Assembly: GCA_947630775.1 (NCBI GenBank)
Contig: CANRIY010000086.1
Location: forward strand, 1-6,837
Length of the DNA: 6,837 bases
Direction of reading: 5' to 3'
DNA from: an uncultured Clostridia bacterium
GTDB lineage: Bacteria; Bacillota; Clostridia; Christensenellales; Borkfalkiaceae
A model generated the notes under the pieces. The model did no database searches and had not been told where the DNA came from. It saw only the letters and a list, made by a program, of their open reading frames with translations. The position numbers were made by a program, and so were the translations under genes. Below are positions 1 to 6,529 of this stretch, piece by piece; within the stretch, counting starts at the first letter, position 1, and each line of letters starts with the position of its first letter.

Positions 1-2
1 AT

Positions 3-572
3 GCGGATGCCGTCATGGTCACCCTCGGCACGGGGGTGGGCGGCGGCATCGTCATGGACGGCAAGCTCGTCGAAGGGTACCGCAGTGCGGGCGGCGAGCT
101 CGGGCATACCGTCATCCGTCAGGGGGGGATCAAGTGCACCTGCGGCAGACGGGGATGTTTAGAGCGGTATGCGTCGGCGTCCGCCCTGAAGCGCATGTCC
201 GCAGAAGCTATGATGCGGCACAGGGATTCCCTCATGTGGGAAGAAGCGCGCACTTTGGAGGAAGTTTCGGGAAAGACGGCGTTCGTTGCGGCGCGCCGCG
301 GCGACAAATACGCAAAACGCGTCGTCAACGACTATATCAGGTCTTTGGGGGAGGGGATCGCCAACATCGTCAATCTTCTCCGCCCGCAGGTCATCATTTT
401 GGGCGGCGGCGTCTCCAATGAGGGCGACGCGCTCATCCGGCCCGTCAAGGAGTACGTCTACCGCAATATCCTCGCATCCTGTGAGTATGCCCCGCTCGAG
501 ATCGTGCGGGCGAGCCTCGGGAACGACGCGGGCATGTACGGCGCGGCGGCTTACGCCATGGACAGGACCTGA
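3..572 (+). CDS. glcK: ROK-family glucokinase, C-terminal part (5' end outside window)
   Basis: Cytoplasmic sugar kinase, most likely glucose + ATP to glucose-6-phosphate. The frame is open from base 3, so the start lies upstream. About 189 residues are visible, against roughly 310-320 in the family, so the N-terminal ATP-binding part is missing. Counting from base 3, residues 6-17 carry the glycine-rich VTLGTGVGGGIV segment. E32-L-G-H35 is the sugar-contacting E-x-G-H motif. C45-T-C47-G-x-x-G-C52-L-E54 is the ROK zinc/signature motif, with H35 and the three cysteines as expected zinc ligands. A later VNLLRPQVIILGGGVS segment and an AGMYGAAAYAMD C-terminus match ROK glucokinases. The glcK symbol rests on overall resemblance to the ROK glucokinase subgroup; another hexose, such as allose or N-acetylhexosamine, cannot be excluded. 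No terminator is visible before the promoter at 594, so read-through into the next gene is possible. Confidence 0.9.
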   Translation, partial: ADAVMVTLGTGVGGGIVMDGKLVEGYRSAGGELGHTVIRQGGIKCTCGRRGCLERYASASALKRMSAEAMMRHRDSLMWEEARTLEEVSGKTAFVAARRGDKYAKRVVNDYIRSLGEGIANIVNLLRPQVIILGGGVSNEGDALIRPVKEYVYRNILASCEYAPLEIVRASLGNDAGMYGAAAYAMDRT

Positions 573-593
573 CGGTAAATTTGCAAATACCTC

Positions 594-622
594 TTGAAAA
601 AGAGAAAAAAACCGAGTATAAT
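594..622 (+). promoter_or_regulatory. Sigma-A promoter of first GH51 gene
   Basis: The -35 TTGAAA (594-599, 5/6 consensus) and -10 TATAAT (617-622, 6/6) are separated by exactly 17 bp. The predicted start near 629 gives a leader of about 22 nt before the ATG at 651. Just upstream, 574-591 reads GGTAAATTTGCAAATACC, an imperfect dyad (GGTA/TACC arms, ATTTGCAAAT core at 579-588). It could be an operator or an UP-like element; a related sequence precedes the second GH51 promoter. Confidence 0.8.
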
Positions 623-637
623 GGGATAAAATTCAAT

Positions 638-644
638 AGGGGGG
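638..644 (+). promoter_or_regulatory. Ribosome binding site, AGGGGGG
   Basis: AGGGGGG followed by AAAGAC places a G-rich Shine-Dalgarno 6 nt before the ATG at 651. This supports that start, which also gives an immediate lipoprotein signal peptide. Confidence 0.75.
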
Positions 645-650
645 AAAGAC

Positions 651-3242
651 ATGAAGGCAAAAAAATGGCTGTCGCTCATGCTTGCGGGGCTCATGACGTG
701 CTCCGTCGTCGGGTTTGCGGCCTGCGACAGCGGCGACAAGACGGACAACGGACAGAACAACGAACAGGATGGGGGAAACCCTACAGAGGAACAGGTCAAA
801 ATCACGCTCGATTACGACGCGGATAAGGGTAGCGTCACGCTCGATCCCGCGCCCGTGAACGGCAAGATCAAGAAGGGGACCGCCGTCACCCTCACCGTCA
901 CCGCAAAGGAGAACTATACGGTCGATTCCCTCTCTTTGCCCGAGGGAGCGCAATCGCTCGGCGGGGGGAAATATTCCTTCACGGCAGACAAAGATATCAC
1001 GATCTCCGTAACCTTTGCAGAGGGGGCGCAGACGCCCGATGCGGAAGCTCCCGCTTTTTCCGACCAACAGGCGACCCTTTCGCTCACGGGCAAGATCAAC
1101 AAGACGAACGCCCGCAGGTCGGTGTCGGGCGACCTCTTCGGGCTCTTCCTCGAGGACATCAACTATGCCTCGCAGGCGCTTGACGACAATCTCATCGCAA
1201 ACGGCAATTTCGAGAGCACGGTCAACGTCTCCAATTTCGGTCACGATCACGCATGGACGGCGGGCGGCGGACTTTCGCTCTCCGTCGTGACGGGGGAGAA
1301 GAAATTGCACGTCAACAGCCCCTATTATGCGCAGATCAATACACCCGCGGGCGGCACGCTCTCCAATCAGGGCTTTTCCGCCGTCCCCATGTATCTCCAA
1401 AGGAACAAGCAGTATCTCTTCTCCGCCTTCCTCCGCGGCTACACGGGGGAGATTACGGTGAGAGCCAAAGACAGCGCCAATCAAATCTATGCGGAAAAGA
1501 CGTTTTCCGTCCAAGCGGGAGAGGACGAATGGTTGAAGACCGAACAGACCCTCACCGCCACCGAGACGGGCGAAAGCGACATTTCGCTGGAGATTTCCTT
1601 CGCCGCGGCGGACAATGACGTCCTTCTCGACGCCGTGCAGTTCGAAACGCTCGACGCAACGGCGGGCTTTAAGAATTATATGTACAAGGCGATCTCCAAT
1701 CTCTCGCCCGCATTCTTCCGTTTCCCGGGCGGGTGCGTCATCGAAGGGACATCCGCCGTGAACGCATACGACTGGAAAAATTCTATCGGCGCAGTCAAGG
1801 ACGGCGACGACGATATCCTTCCCGCATTCTCCTATCAGCTCGACAAGGACGGGACGCTCTCCGACGAGGTGACTTACGGCGAGTGGGCGACCCGCATTCC
1901 CAACGGCAATATCTGGCAGCAGAGCGGAAAATATTATCCGCATGAGTACGGCATCGGCTTCTACGAATATTTCCTCCTCTGCGACAGTCTCGGCGCAAAG
2001 GCGATCCCGATCGTCAACTGCGGCCTGTCCTGCCAGACGCAGACAAAAAGGGATCAGGCGGGCTACGCCGTTGCCCTTCAGGGAAGGCACAATAAGGGCG
2101 TCGCGGACTATATTCAGGACGCCATCGACCTCATCGAGTTCGCCAAGGGGGACACGACCACCGAATGGGGGCATATCCGCGAACTCATGGGGCACCCCGA
2201 ACCCTTCGAAATGGACTATATCGGCATCGGCAACGAACAGTGGGGGGATTACTATCAGCAGTACTACGAACAGTTCCTCAAAGATGCAAACTTCAGGAAG
2301 GCGCTCGCCGATTATAACGTCAAGCCCATCGTCGGCAACTGCACCATGTTCTCCCACTGCGAGGATCCCGATCTCAACAGACAGGGCGTAGCGCAGAGAG
2401 CGGCGAATGCGGCTGTCATAAACGGCGTCGTCGACTCCGTTGCGGATTACGGCGTTGTCGACCAGCACTACTATGTGAATTATACGGACTTCCTCGCAAA
2501 CACCGACCTGTACGACAATTACAAGCGTCCCTCGGACGAAGGTTATTATGAAGTGTTCGTCGGCGAATACGCCGTCAACAGCTATGCGGTCCGTTCACCT
2601 GAGGCAAACGATAATATCGAGTACCGCCATACGAACAACAGCATGATCACGGCGCTCAGCGAAGCGGCGATGATGACGGGCTTCGAACGCAACGGCGACG
2701 TTGTCAAACTTGCGGCCTATGCGCCTATGTTCGCGCCGACAAAGTCGGCGAACAGACAGTGGGGGGTCGACATGATGTATTTCACGAACAATTCCGTCCT
2801 CCTCACGCCGAACTACTACGTCCAGCAACTGTTCATGCAGAACACGGGCGACTATAAGGTGAATGCGAAAATTGCTTATACCGAAGGCGTCACGGCGCCC
2901 AAGACGGTCTACATGGCGACGTTGGGCTCGCAGACGAGGGAGCTTGACGACATTTTCTACGTCGCGAGCTGCGATGAGGAGACGGGCGACGTCATTCTCA
3001 AGATCGTCAACGCGGGCAAAACGACGCTCAAGGTCAATGTGGATTTCGGCGTGACCGATCTCGCCCTCACGGGCATTGCGGACGTCGTCGAACTGTACGC
3101 CAAGAACGCAGACGATTGCAATACCGAGGACAGCCCCCGCCTCATCAGGCCGAGGACGAGCACGATCGGGATCGACGGCACCGTGTTCGGTTACAGCGTC
3201 AAACCTTACAGCGTCACCGCATTCAGGATCCATATCAAATAA
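651..3242 (+). CDS. GH51 alpha-L-arabinofuranosidase lipoprotein with InlB-like N-terminal domain
   Basis: Predicted exo-enzyme (863 aa) removing terminal alpha-L-arabinofuranosyl residues from arabinan or arabinoxylan fragments, anchored outside the membrane. Residues 1-24 are a signal peptide (MKAKKW, then hydrophobic) ending in lipobox F-A-A-C25. Residues 26-46 are a Gln/Asn/Asp-rich tether. Residues ~47-124 resemble the InlB/bacterial-repeat beta domain (GTAVTLTVTA..., ending DITISVTF). GH51 begins near residue 135: GDLFGLFLEDINYA (160-173) is the family N-terminal motif. Residues ~181-335 look like the CBM4-type jelly-roll inserted in many GH51 enzymes (NGNFES...LDAVQFE). FRFPGGC (356-362) and YDWKNSIGA (373-381) follow. 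E529 in GIGNEQW is the expected acid/base, E639 in VFVGEY the nucleophile, and H606 in DQHYY is conserved. The C-terminal beta-sandwich ends in SVKPYSVTAFRI. Nothing appears truncated. Exact substrate preference is inferred only from the family. Confidence 0.92.
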   Translation: MKAKKWLSLMLAGLMTCSVVGFAACDSGDKTDNGQNNEQDGGNPTEEQVKITLDYDADKGSVTLDPAPVNGKIKKGTAVTLTVTAKENYTVDSLSLPEGAQSLGGGKYSFTADKDITISVTFAEGAQTPDAEAPAFSDQQATLSLTGKINKTNARRSVSGDLFGLFLEDINYASQALDDNLIANGNFESTVNVSNFGHDHAWTAGGGLSLSVVTGEKKLHVNSPYYAQINTPAGGTLSNQGFSAVPMYLQRNKQYLFSAFLRGYTGEITVRAKDSANQIYAEKTFSVQAGEDEWLKTEQTLTATETGESDISLEISFAAADNDVLLDAVQFETLDATAGFKNYMYKAISNLSPAFFRFPGGCVIEGTSAVNAYDWKNSIGAVKDGDDDILPAFSYQLDKDGTLSDEVTYGEWATRIPNGNIWQQSGKYYPHEYGIGFYEYFLLCDSLGAKAIPIVNCGLSCQTQTKRDQAGYAVALQGRHNKGVADYIQDAIDLIEFAKGDTTTEWGHIRELMGHPEPFEMDYIGIGNEQWGDYYQQYYEQFLKDANFRKALADYNVKPIVGNCTMFSHCEDPDLNRQGVAQRAANAAVINGVVDSVADYGVVDQHYYVNYTDFLANTDLYDNYKRPSDEGYYEVFVGEYAVNSYAVRSPEANDNIEYRHTNNSMITALSEAAMMTGFERNGDVVKLAAYAPMFAPTKSANRQWGVDMMYFTNNSVLLTPNYYVQQLFMQNTGDYKVNAKIAYTEGVTAPKTVYMATLGSQTRELDDIFYVASCDEETGDVILKIVNAGKTTLKVNVDFGVTDLALTGIADVVELYAKNADDCNTEDSPRLIRPRTSTIGIDGTVFGYSVKPYSVTAFRIHIK

Positions 3243-3252
3243 CCGCTCACTG

Positions 3253-3281
3253 CGGCCCCCTCTCTGAGGGGGTCGTTTTTT
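3253..3281 (+). terminator. Rho-independent terminator after first GH51 gene
   Basis: The 10-bp stem CGGCCCCCTC (3253-3262) / GAGGGGGTCG (3266-3275) includes one G-T wobble and has a TCT loop. It is followed directly by six T (3276-3281). It begins 10 bases after the stop codon, which argues for a separate transcription unit from the downstream paralogue. Confidence 0.88.
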
Positions 3282-3296
3282 CTTGTCGCATAAGGC

Positions 3297-3316
3297 CTAC
3301 CCCCTTTGGGGGGAGG
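3297..3316 (+). repeat. GC-rich palindromic repeat, left copy
   Basis: CTACCCCCTTTGGGGGGAGG is nearly self-complementary (CCCCC/GGGGG arms). It matches the reverse complement of 3479-3498 at 19 of 20 positions. The flanking AAGGC and AAAGC also resemble each other, so the shared unit may extend a few bases outward. It is likely a dispersed intergenic element. Confidence 0.7.
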
Positions 3317-3409
3317 CTCCGCCGCAGGGGCGGTGGTGGGGGGAACCTGCCCCCTGTTTACGGGGGCGGGTGGCGCGCGTAGCGCGTCAGGTGGGGGGTG
3401 ACCCCAAAT

Positions 3410-3437
3410 GTCATTTCGAGCTTTGTCGAGAAATCTC
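3410..3437 (+). repeat. TTTCGAG-type palindromic dispersed repeat, copy 1
   Basis: GTCATTTCGAGC (3410-3421), a TTT centre, then GTCGAGAAATCTC (3425-3437). The arms ATTTCGA and TCGAGAAAT are imperfectly complementary. The same two arms recur at 6218-6229 and 6243-6255 with a longer, different centre, so this is a repeat family with conserved arms and variable middle. Confidence 0.75.
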
Positions 3438-3478
3438 TACCTGATTCCCCCCCATCCGTCTTTGCTACGCAAATCCAC

Positions 3479-3498
3479 CCTCCCCCCAGAGGGGGTAG
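3479..3498 (-). repeat. GC-rich palindromic repeat, right (inverted) copy
   Basis: The reverse complement reads CTACCCCCTCTGGGGGGAGG, one mismatch from the left copy at 3297-3316. The two copies face each other across about 160 bp holding the TTTCGAG repeat. Confidence 0.7.
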
Positions 3499-3609
3499 GG
3501 CTTTACGCTCCCTTTTCAGGAGGAGAATTCCCGAAGAATCTCGCGGGGACAGGCAGCACGGTTTTCTTTTAGTTTTTCTTAAAATGCTTAAAAAATTTTT
3601 CAAATAGTC

Positions 3610-3638
3610 TTGCCGAAACGCGCGATCCGTGCTATAAT
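3610..3638 (+). promoter_or_regulatory. Sigma-A promoter of second GH51 gene
   Basis: The -35 TTGCCG (3610-3615, 4/6) and -10 TATAAT (3633-3638, 6/6) have 17 bp between them. An A6T5 tract and TTTCAAATAG lie immediately upstream and could act as an UP element. Predicted initiation near 3645 leaves only about 16 nt of leader, so the Shine-Dalgarno would sit at the very 5' end. The in-frame TTG at 3610 lies inside the -35 and so should not be in this transcript. Confidence 0.78.
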
Positions 3639-3645
3639 GGGTGAA

Positions 3646-3653
3646 AAGGGGGA
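3646..3653 (+). promoter_or_regulatory. Ribosome binding site, AAGGGGGA
   Basis: AAGGGGGA lies 7 nt before ATG 3661 and decides that start over the upstream in-frame TTG at 3610. The chosen start gives a clean lipoprotein signal peptide. Confidence 0.75.
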
Positions 3654-3660
3654 ATTTCAG

Positions 3661-6087
3661 ATGAAAAGTATCAAATTTTTTGCGCTTGCGCTCAGCTCTG
3701 TGTTTGCGCTCTCGCTCCTTGCCGGATGCGGCGGCCGCTCAGGCTCTGCCGACGATGATCCCGACAAAAATACGGAGAGCGGAACTCCCGAAGACAAAGA
3801 ACCTGAAGACAAAGATCCCGAGGGCAAAGATCCCGAAGGCGATACGCCTTCCATTCCCGATGCGGACAAGGTCGTCGCTCCGTTTTCCGATCAGGACGCG
3901 ACCCTTGCGCTCGACGGGACAGTGAATGAAAACCATAAGATCTCGGACAGTCTCTTCGGCGTCTTCCTCGAAGATATCAACTTTGCGGGGTATCTCCTCG
4001 ACGACAATCTCCTCGTGAACGGCTCTTTCGAGACATTCGCGTCCGAAAAAACGAACGGTTGGAGCGGTGTGAATGCGACGCTCGGCGTGCAGACTTCGGG
4101 CGGCGTGATCTCCTCGCAGGGGGACTACGCTTCGCACGGCGTCAACGCGCACTATGCGTCCGTCACCGTCAATGCGGCGGGCGGCGGACTCTCCACAACG
4201 GGGCATTCCGTTCTTCCCATCGCCGTCAAGGATGGGACGAAATATCTCTTTTCCGCCTTTGTGAAGTCGGAAAAGGCCGCCACCATGACCGTAAGCGTCA
4301 AGGACGGCACCAAAACTTACGCCAATGGGGAGATCACCCTTAAGGGGAACGGCGAATGGGTGAAGTACCAGTCGACCCTCACCGCCTCGGGCACCGCGGA
4401 TGCGGGGCTCACCTTTGAGATCGCATTCGGCGCGGCGGGCGTCTATGGGATCGACGGCATCCAGCTCGAGACGGCGGATTCCACGGCGGGCATCAAACAG
4501 TATGTCTATGACGCGATCAAAGAGCTTTCTCCCAAATTTATCCGCTTTCCGGGCGGTTGCATCATCGAGGGCGACGGCGGGAACGGCGGTGCGGACACAC
4601 AGGAAGTGTACGACTGGAAGAATTCCGTCGGCGCGGTCCAGAGCGGCGAGAATGCGGGCGACGACGCCATTCCCGCAATCAGCTATACCCTTGTGAAAGA
4701 CGGCGCCGAGAGCAAAGTCACAACGCAGGGTGAATGGATCACGAGGAAACAGAACGAGGATCTCTGGGGCTACGACATGGAGTACGGCGTCGGGTTCTAC
4801 GAATACTTCCTGCTCTGCGACAGCCTCGGCGCAAGTGCGGTCCCCGTCCTCAACTGCGGCTATTCCTGCATGGGCGGTGCGGCTTCTGCCGCTCAGTTCC
4901 TCAGCGGCAGGCACAATAAGGGCGTTGAGGATTATATTCAGGACGCGGTGGATTTCATCGAGTTCGCCAAGGGAGACAAGACCACGAAGTGGGGCGCCCT
5001 CCGCGCCGCGCTCGGGCACGAGGAACCCTTCGAAATGGACTATATCGGCATCGGCAACGAGCAGTCGGGGGATAATTATTATAAGGAATGCTACGAAAAA
5101 TTCCTGCAAAACGCCGATTTCAAGAAGGCGCTCGCCGATTATCATATCAAACCCATCGTCGGCAACGGCATGTTCTCGAGTAATTGCCAGAACACGACGA
5201 AAAACGCGTCGGGTTCAGATGTTACGAAAATGGGGACGGCCCAGCGCGCCGCCGAAGATGCGGTCGACCGCGGCATCGTCGAGACCGTCGCCGATTACGG
5301 CGTGCACGATCAGCATTATTACATCAACTGGACGAAAATGCTCGAAAACGTCGGCATGTATGACGATTACACCACCCTGTATTCCAAGACGAAAAAGGGC
5401 TACGAGGTCTTTGTGGGAGAATATTCCGCAAACGACGGCGAAAGTGCCGTGACGGGCTTCCCGCTCTACCCCAACTCACTTATTACCGCGCTCAGCGAAG
5501 CGGCGATGATGACGAGCTACGAGAGCAACGGGAACATCATCAAACTTGCGGCCTATGCGCCCATGTTCGGCGCCGCAAACCGCGCCAAGGACCCGGCAAC
5601 GGGCGGGGACAACGGCGTCAACCAGTGGGTCGTCGACATGATGTATTATACCAACACGACGATCGTCCGCACGGCAAATTATTATGTCCAGCAGATGTTC
5701 ATGCAGAATCAGGGCGCCGATCATCTCTATAAAACAAAGCTCAACTGGACTTCGGAGAGCACCTTCGAGTTCCCCGGGGAGCCCACCGGGAGCAAGACGT
5801 TCGAAAAGATCTATTTCGTGGCGAGTAAAGCGGCGGACGGCGATCTCATCGTGAAGGTCGTCAACGTCTCGGGCGCGCCCGTCAAGATCAATATTGATAT
5901 CACGCAAGCGACGAGCAAGGGCTTTGCAGACGTTACGGAGCTTTACAGCAGTGATTATAAGACGCTCAACACGCTGGCGGGGGAGACGGTAAAACCTGTT
6001 TCGTCGACGATCGCGTGGGCGGGACAGAGCCTCGGCTATGAGTTTAAGCCGTACTCGCTCACCGTCCTGAAAATTTCAGCAGACTAA
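3661..6087 (+). CDS. GH51 alpha-L-arabinofuranosidase lipoprotein, paralogue with acidic repeat tether
   Basis: Predicted extracellular membrane-anchored arabinofuranosidase of 808 aa. The start at 3661 follows a good ribosome site and yields signal peptide MKSIKFFALALSS... with perfect lipobox L-A-G-C23. Residues 24-66 are an acidic low-complexity tether with four PED/PEG five-residue repeats (43-61). Unlike its neighbour it has no InlB-like domain. GH51 starts near residue 74: DSLFGVFLEDINFA (96-109). A CBM4-like insertion follows (~117-275, NGSFET...IDGIQLE), then IRFPGGC (294-300) and YDWKNSVGA (317-325). E467 in GIGNEQS is the expected acid/base, E587 in VFVGEY the nucleophile, and H552 in DQHYY is conserved. 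The C-terminal beta domain ends EFKPYSLTVLKISAD. Homology to the 651-3242 product runs the full catalytic length, so this is a tandem duplicate. The residue after NEQ is Ser, not the Trp of the neighbour. Its specificity may differ, but the sequence cannot show how. Confidence 0.92.
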   Translation: MKSIKFFALALSSVFALSLLAGCGGRSGSADDDPDKNTESGTPEDKEPEDKDPEGKDPEGDTPSIPDADKVVAPFSDQDATLALDGTVNENHKISDSLFGVFLEDINFAGYLLDDNLLVNGSFETFASEKTNGWSGVNATLGVQTSGGVISSQGDYASHGVNAHYASVTVNAAGGGLSTTGHSVLPIAVKDGTKYLFSAFVKSEKAATMTVSVKDGTKTYANGEITLKGNGEWVKYQSTLTASGTADAGLTFEIAFGAAGVYGIDGIQLETADSTAGIKQYVYDAIKELSPKFIRFPGGCIIEGDGGNGGADTQEVYDWKNSVGAVQSGENAGDDAIPAISYTLVKDGAESKVTTQGEWITRKQNEDLWGYDMEYGVGFYEYFLLCDSLGASAVPVLNCGYSCMGGAASAAQFLSGRHNKGVEDYIQDAVDFIEFAKGDKTTKWGALRAALGHEEPFEMDYIGIGNEQSGDNYYKECYEKFLQNADFKKALADYHIKPIVGNGMFSSNCQNTTKNASGSDVTKMGTAQRAAEDAVDRGIVETVADYGVHDQHYYINWTKMLENVGMYDDYTTLYSKTKKGYEVFVGEYSANDGESAVTGFPLYPNSLITALSEAAMMTSYESNGNIIKLAAYAPMFGAANRAKDPATGGDNGVNQWVVDMMYYTNTTIVRTANYYVQQMFMQNQGADHLYKTKLNWTSESTFEFPGEPTGSKTFEKIYFVASKAADGDLIVKVVNVSGAPVKINIDITQATSKGFADVTELYSSDYKTLNTLAGETVKPVSSTIAWAGQSLGYEFKPYSLTVLKISAD
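3787..3843 (+). repeat. In-frame PEDK/PEGK tandem repeat in lipoprotein tether
   Basis: Four 15-nt units encode PEDKE, PEDKD, PEGKD and PEGD (residues 43-61), a charged spacer between the lipid-anchored cysteine and the enzyme. Such tandem units can change copy number by slippage without breaking the frame. Confidence 0.8.
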
Positions 6088-6101
6088 ACGCGGAAGCGTT
6101 T
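6086..6101 (+). other. Small hairpin overlapping the stop codon
   Basis: AAACGC (6086-6091), loop GGAA, GCGTTT (6096-6101) forms a perfect 6-bp stem that begins inside the TAA stop. It has no T tract and precedes the real terminator; it might shield the 3' end, or be chance. Confidence 0.4.
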
Positions 6102-6114
6102 GTCATTCGGGGGG

Positions 6115-6152
6115 AAACTTCCCGTGCCGTTTTTCGGCACGGGAAGTTTTTT
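6115..6152 (+). terminator. Strong Rho-independent terminator after second GH51 gene
   Basis: A perfect 15-bp stem, AAACTTCCCGTGCCG (6115-6129) with CGGCACGGGAAGTTT (6135-6149), has a T5 loop. A T run covers 6147-6152. It lies 28 bases past the stop codon. Confidence 0.93.
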
Positions 6153-6217
6153 ATTTCGCTCGATTTCTTTTGAGTATGCGCGATGCACGAGGCGCCGCGC
6201 GGACGAGCATCTATTCC

Positions 6218-6261
6218 GTCATTTCGAGCGGAGCAAAGCGGAGTCGAGAAATCTCGCGGGG
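6218..6261 (+). repeat. TTTCGAG-type palindromic dispersed repeat, copy 2
   Basis: GTCATTTCGAGC (6218-6229), a 13-nt centre GGAGCAAAGCGGA, GTCGAGAAATCTC (6243-6255), then GCGGGG. The arms are identical to copy 1 (3410-3437), where the centre is only TTT. The end AATCTCGCGGGG (6250-6261) also occurs alone at 3537-3548. The short frame across it reads as the HFERSKAESRNLA-like peptide such repeats encode by chance. Confidence 0.78.
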
Positions 6262-6304
6262 CTTCGCAATAAATACGAGCGAGGGGTTAGTTCTTTTGCC
6301 TTGT

Positions 6305-6372
6305 AATTACGATTCGGCGATCCCTGCCGCCCAAAGCGCTTAGGCAGGGAGACCCCGCCACGCGCCGTAATT
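6305..6372. repeat. Nested palindromic element
   Basis: Outer arms AATTACG (6305-6311) and CGTAATT (6366-6372) enclose a perfect 8-bp stem TCCCTGCC (6321-6328) / GGCAGGGA (6343-6350). The 14-nt loop contains the palindrome AAGCGCTT (6334-6341). No second copy is in the window, so whether it is a dispersed family cannot be seen here. Confidence 0.55.
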
Positions 6373-6383
6373 GGGAACGACAC

Positions 6384-6427
6384 CCCCTCAGTCACCTGCG
6401 GTGACAGCTCCCCCTCGAGGGGGAGCC
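6384..6427 (+). repeat. CCCCTCAGTCAC...GGGGAGCC repeat, forward copy
   Basis: It begins CCCCTCAGTCAC and ends GGGGAGCC. It holds two hairpins: GTCAC/GTGAC (6391-6395/6401-6405) and a perfect 20-bp palindrome GCTCCCCCTCGAGGGGGAGC (6407-6426). An inverted copy with a different hairpin centre lies at 6530-6577. Confidence 0.78.
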
Positions 6428-6464
6428 AAGAAAAGCGAATACTGAGCGCTCCGTGTTACCGCAT

Positions 6465-6506
6465 CATCCTGAGCCGCCGCTGACAAAAGCGGCGTGTCGA
6501 AGGATC
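6465..6506 (+). repeat. CATCCTGAG...TCGAAGGATC dispersed repeat with hairpin core
   Basis: CATCCTGAG (6465-6473) and TCGAAGGATC (6497-6506) flank a perfect 7-bp stem CGCCGCT (6475-6481) / AGCGGCG (6488-6494) with loop GACAAA. The outer ATCCT/AGGAT are also complementary. It sits between the two inverted CCCCTCAGTCAC units. Confidence 0.7.
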
Positions 6507-6529
6507 CCGATGAACGAAGTCCGCCCCTC

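Larger units (their letters stand above)
3282..3600. other. Gene-free repeat-rich spacer between the GH51 paralogues
   Basis: No credible gene is present; short open frames here are low-complexity Pro/Gly/Arg readings of repeats. It contains an inverted pair of GC-rich 20-mers (3297-3316 and 3479-3498). It also has hairpins GCCCCC/GGGGGC (3349-3354/3362-3367) and CGCGC-GTA-GCGCG (3374-3386), and a TTTCGAG-type repeat (3410-3437). AATCTCGCGGGG (3537-3548) recurs at 6250-6261. From about 3560 it turns A/T-rich, with direct repeats CTTAAAA (3578-3584, 3587-3593) and an A6T5 tract (3590-3600) just upstream of the next promoter. Confidence 0.75.

Noticed and set aside
591..604. CTCTT-GAAA-AAGAG hairpin as terminator of the ROK gene
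   Set aside because: The stem is only 5 bp, overlaps the -35 of the next promoter, and is followed by A rather than T on the coding strand.
633..2468. 611-codon open frame on the minus strand opposite the first GH51 gene
   Set aside because: It is a mirror of a strongly biased, GC-rich coding strand. It has no ribosome site or recognisable domain and is Arg/Val/Asp-rich. The plus strand has clear GH51 motifs.
3358..3607. Short open frames on both strands in the inter-GH51 spacer
   Set aside because: They translate the dispersed repeats (for example VISSFVEKSLP, LPPLGGGW), lack convincing ribosome sites, and overlap each other.
3610..3660. 17-residue N-terminal extension of the second GH51 from TTG 3610
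   Set aside because: The TTG is part of the -35 element, and the extension would put charged residues before a clean lipoprotein signal peptide that has its own ribosome site.
3739..5145. 468-codon minus-strand open frame opposite the second GH51 gene, similar to the one at 633-2468
   Set aside because: The resemblance between the two antisense frames follows from homology of the sense genes, so it is not independent evidence of coding.
6100..6306. 68-codon frame after the second GH51 gene
   Set aside because: It runs through the terminator hairpin and the TTTCGAG repeat (HFERSKAESRNLA), so it is a repeat artefact.
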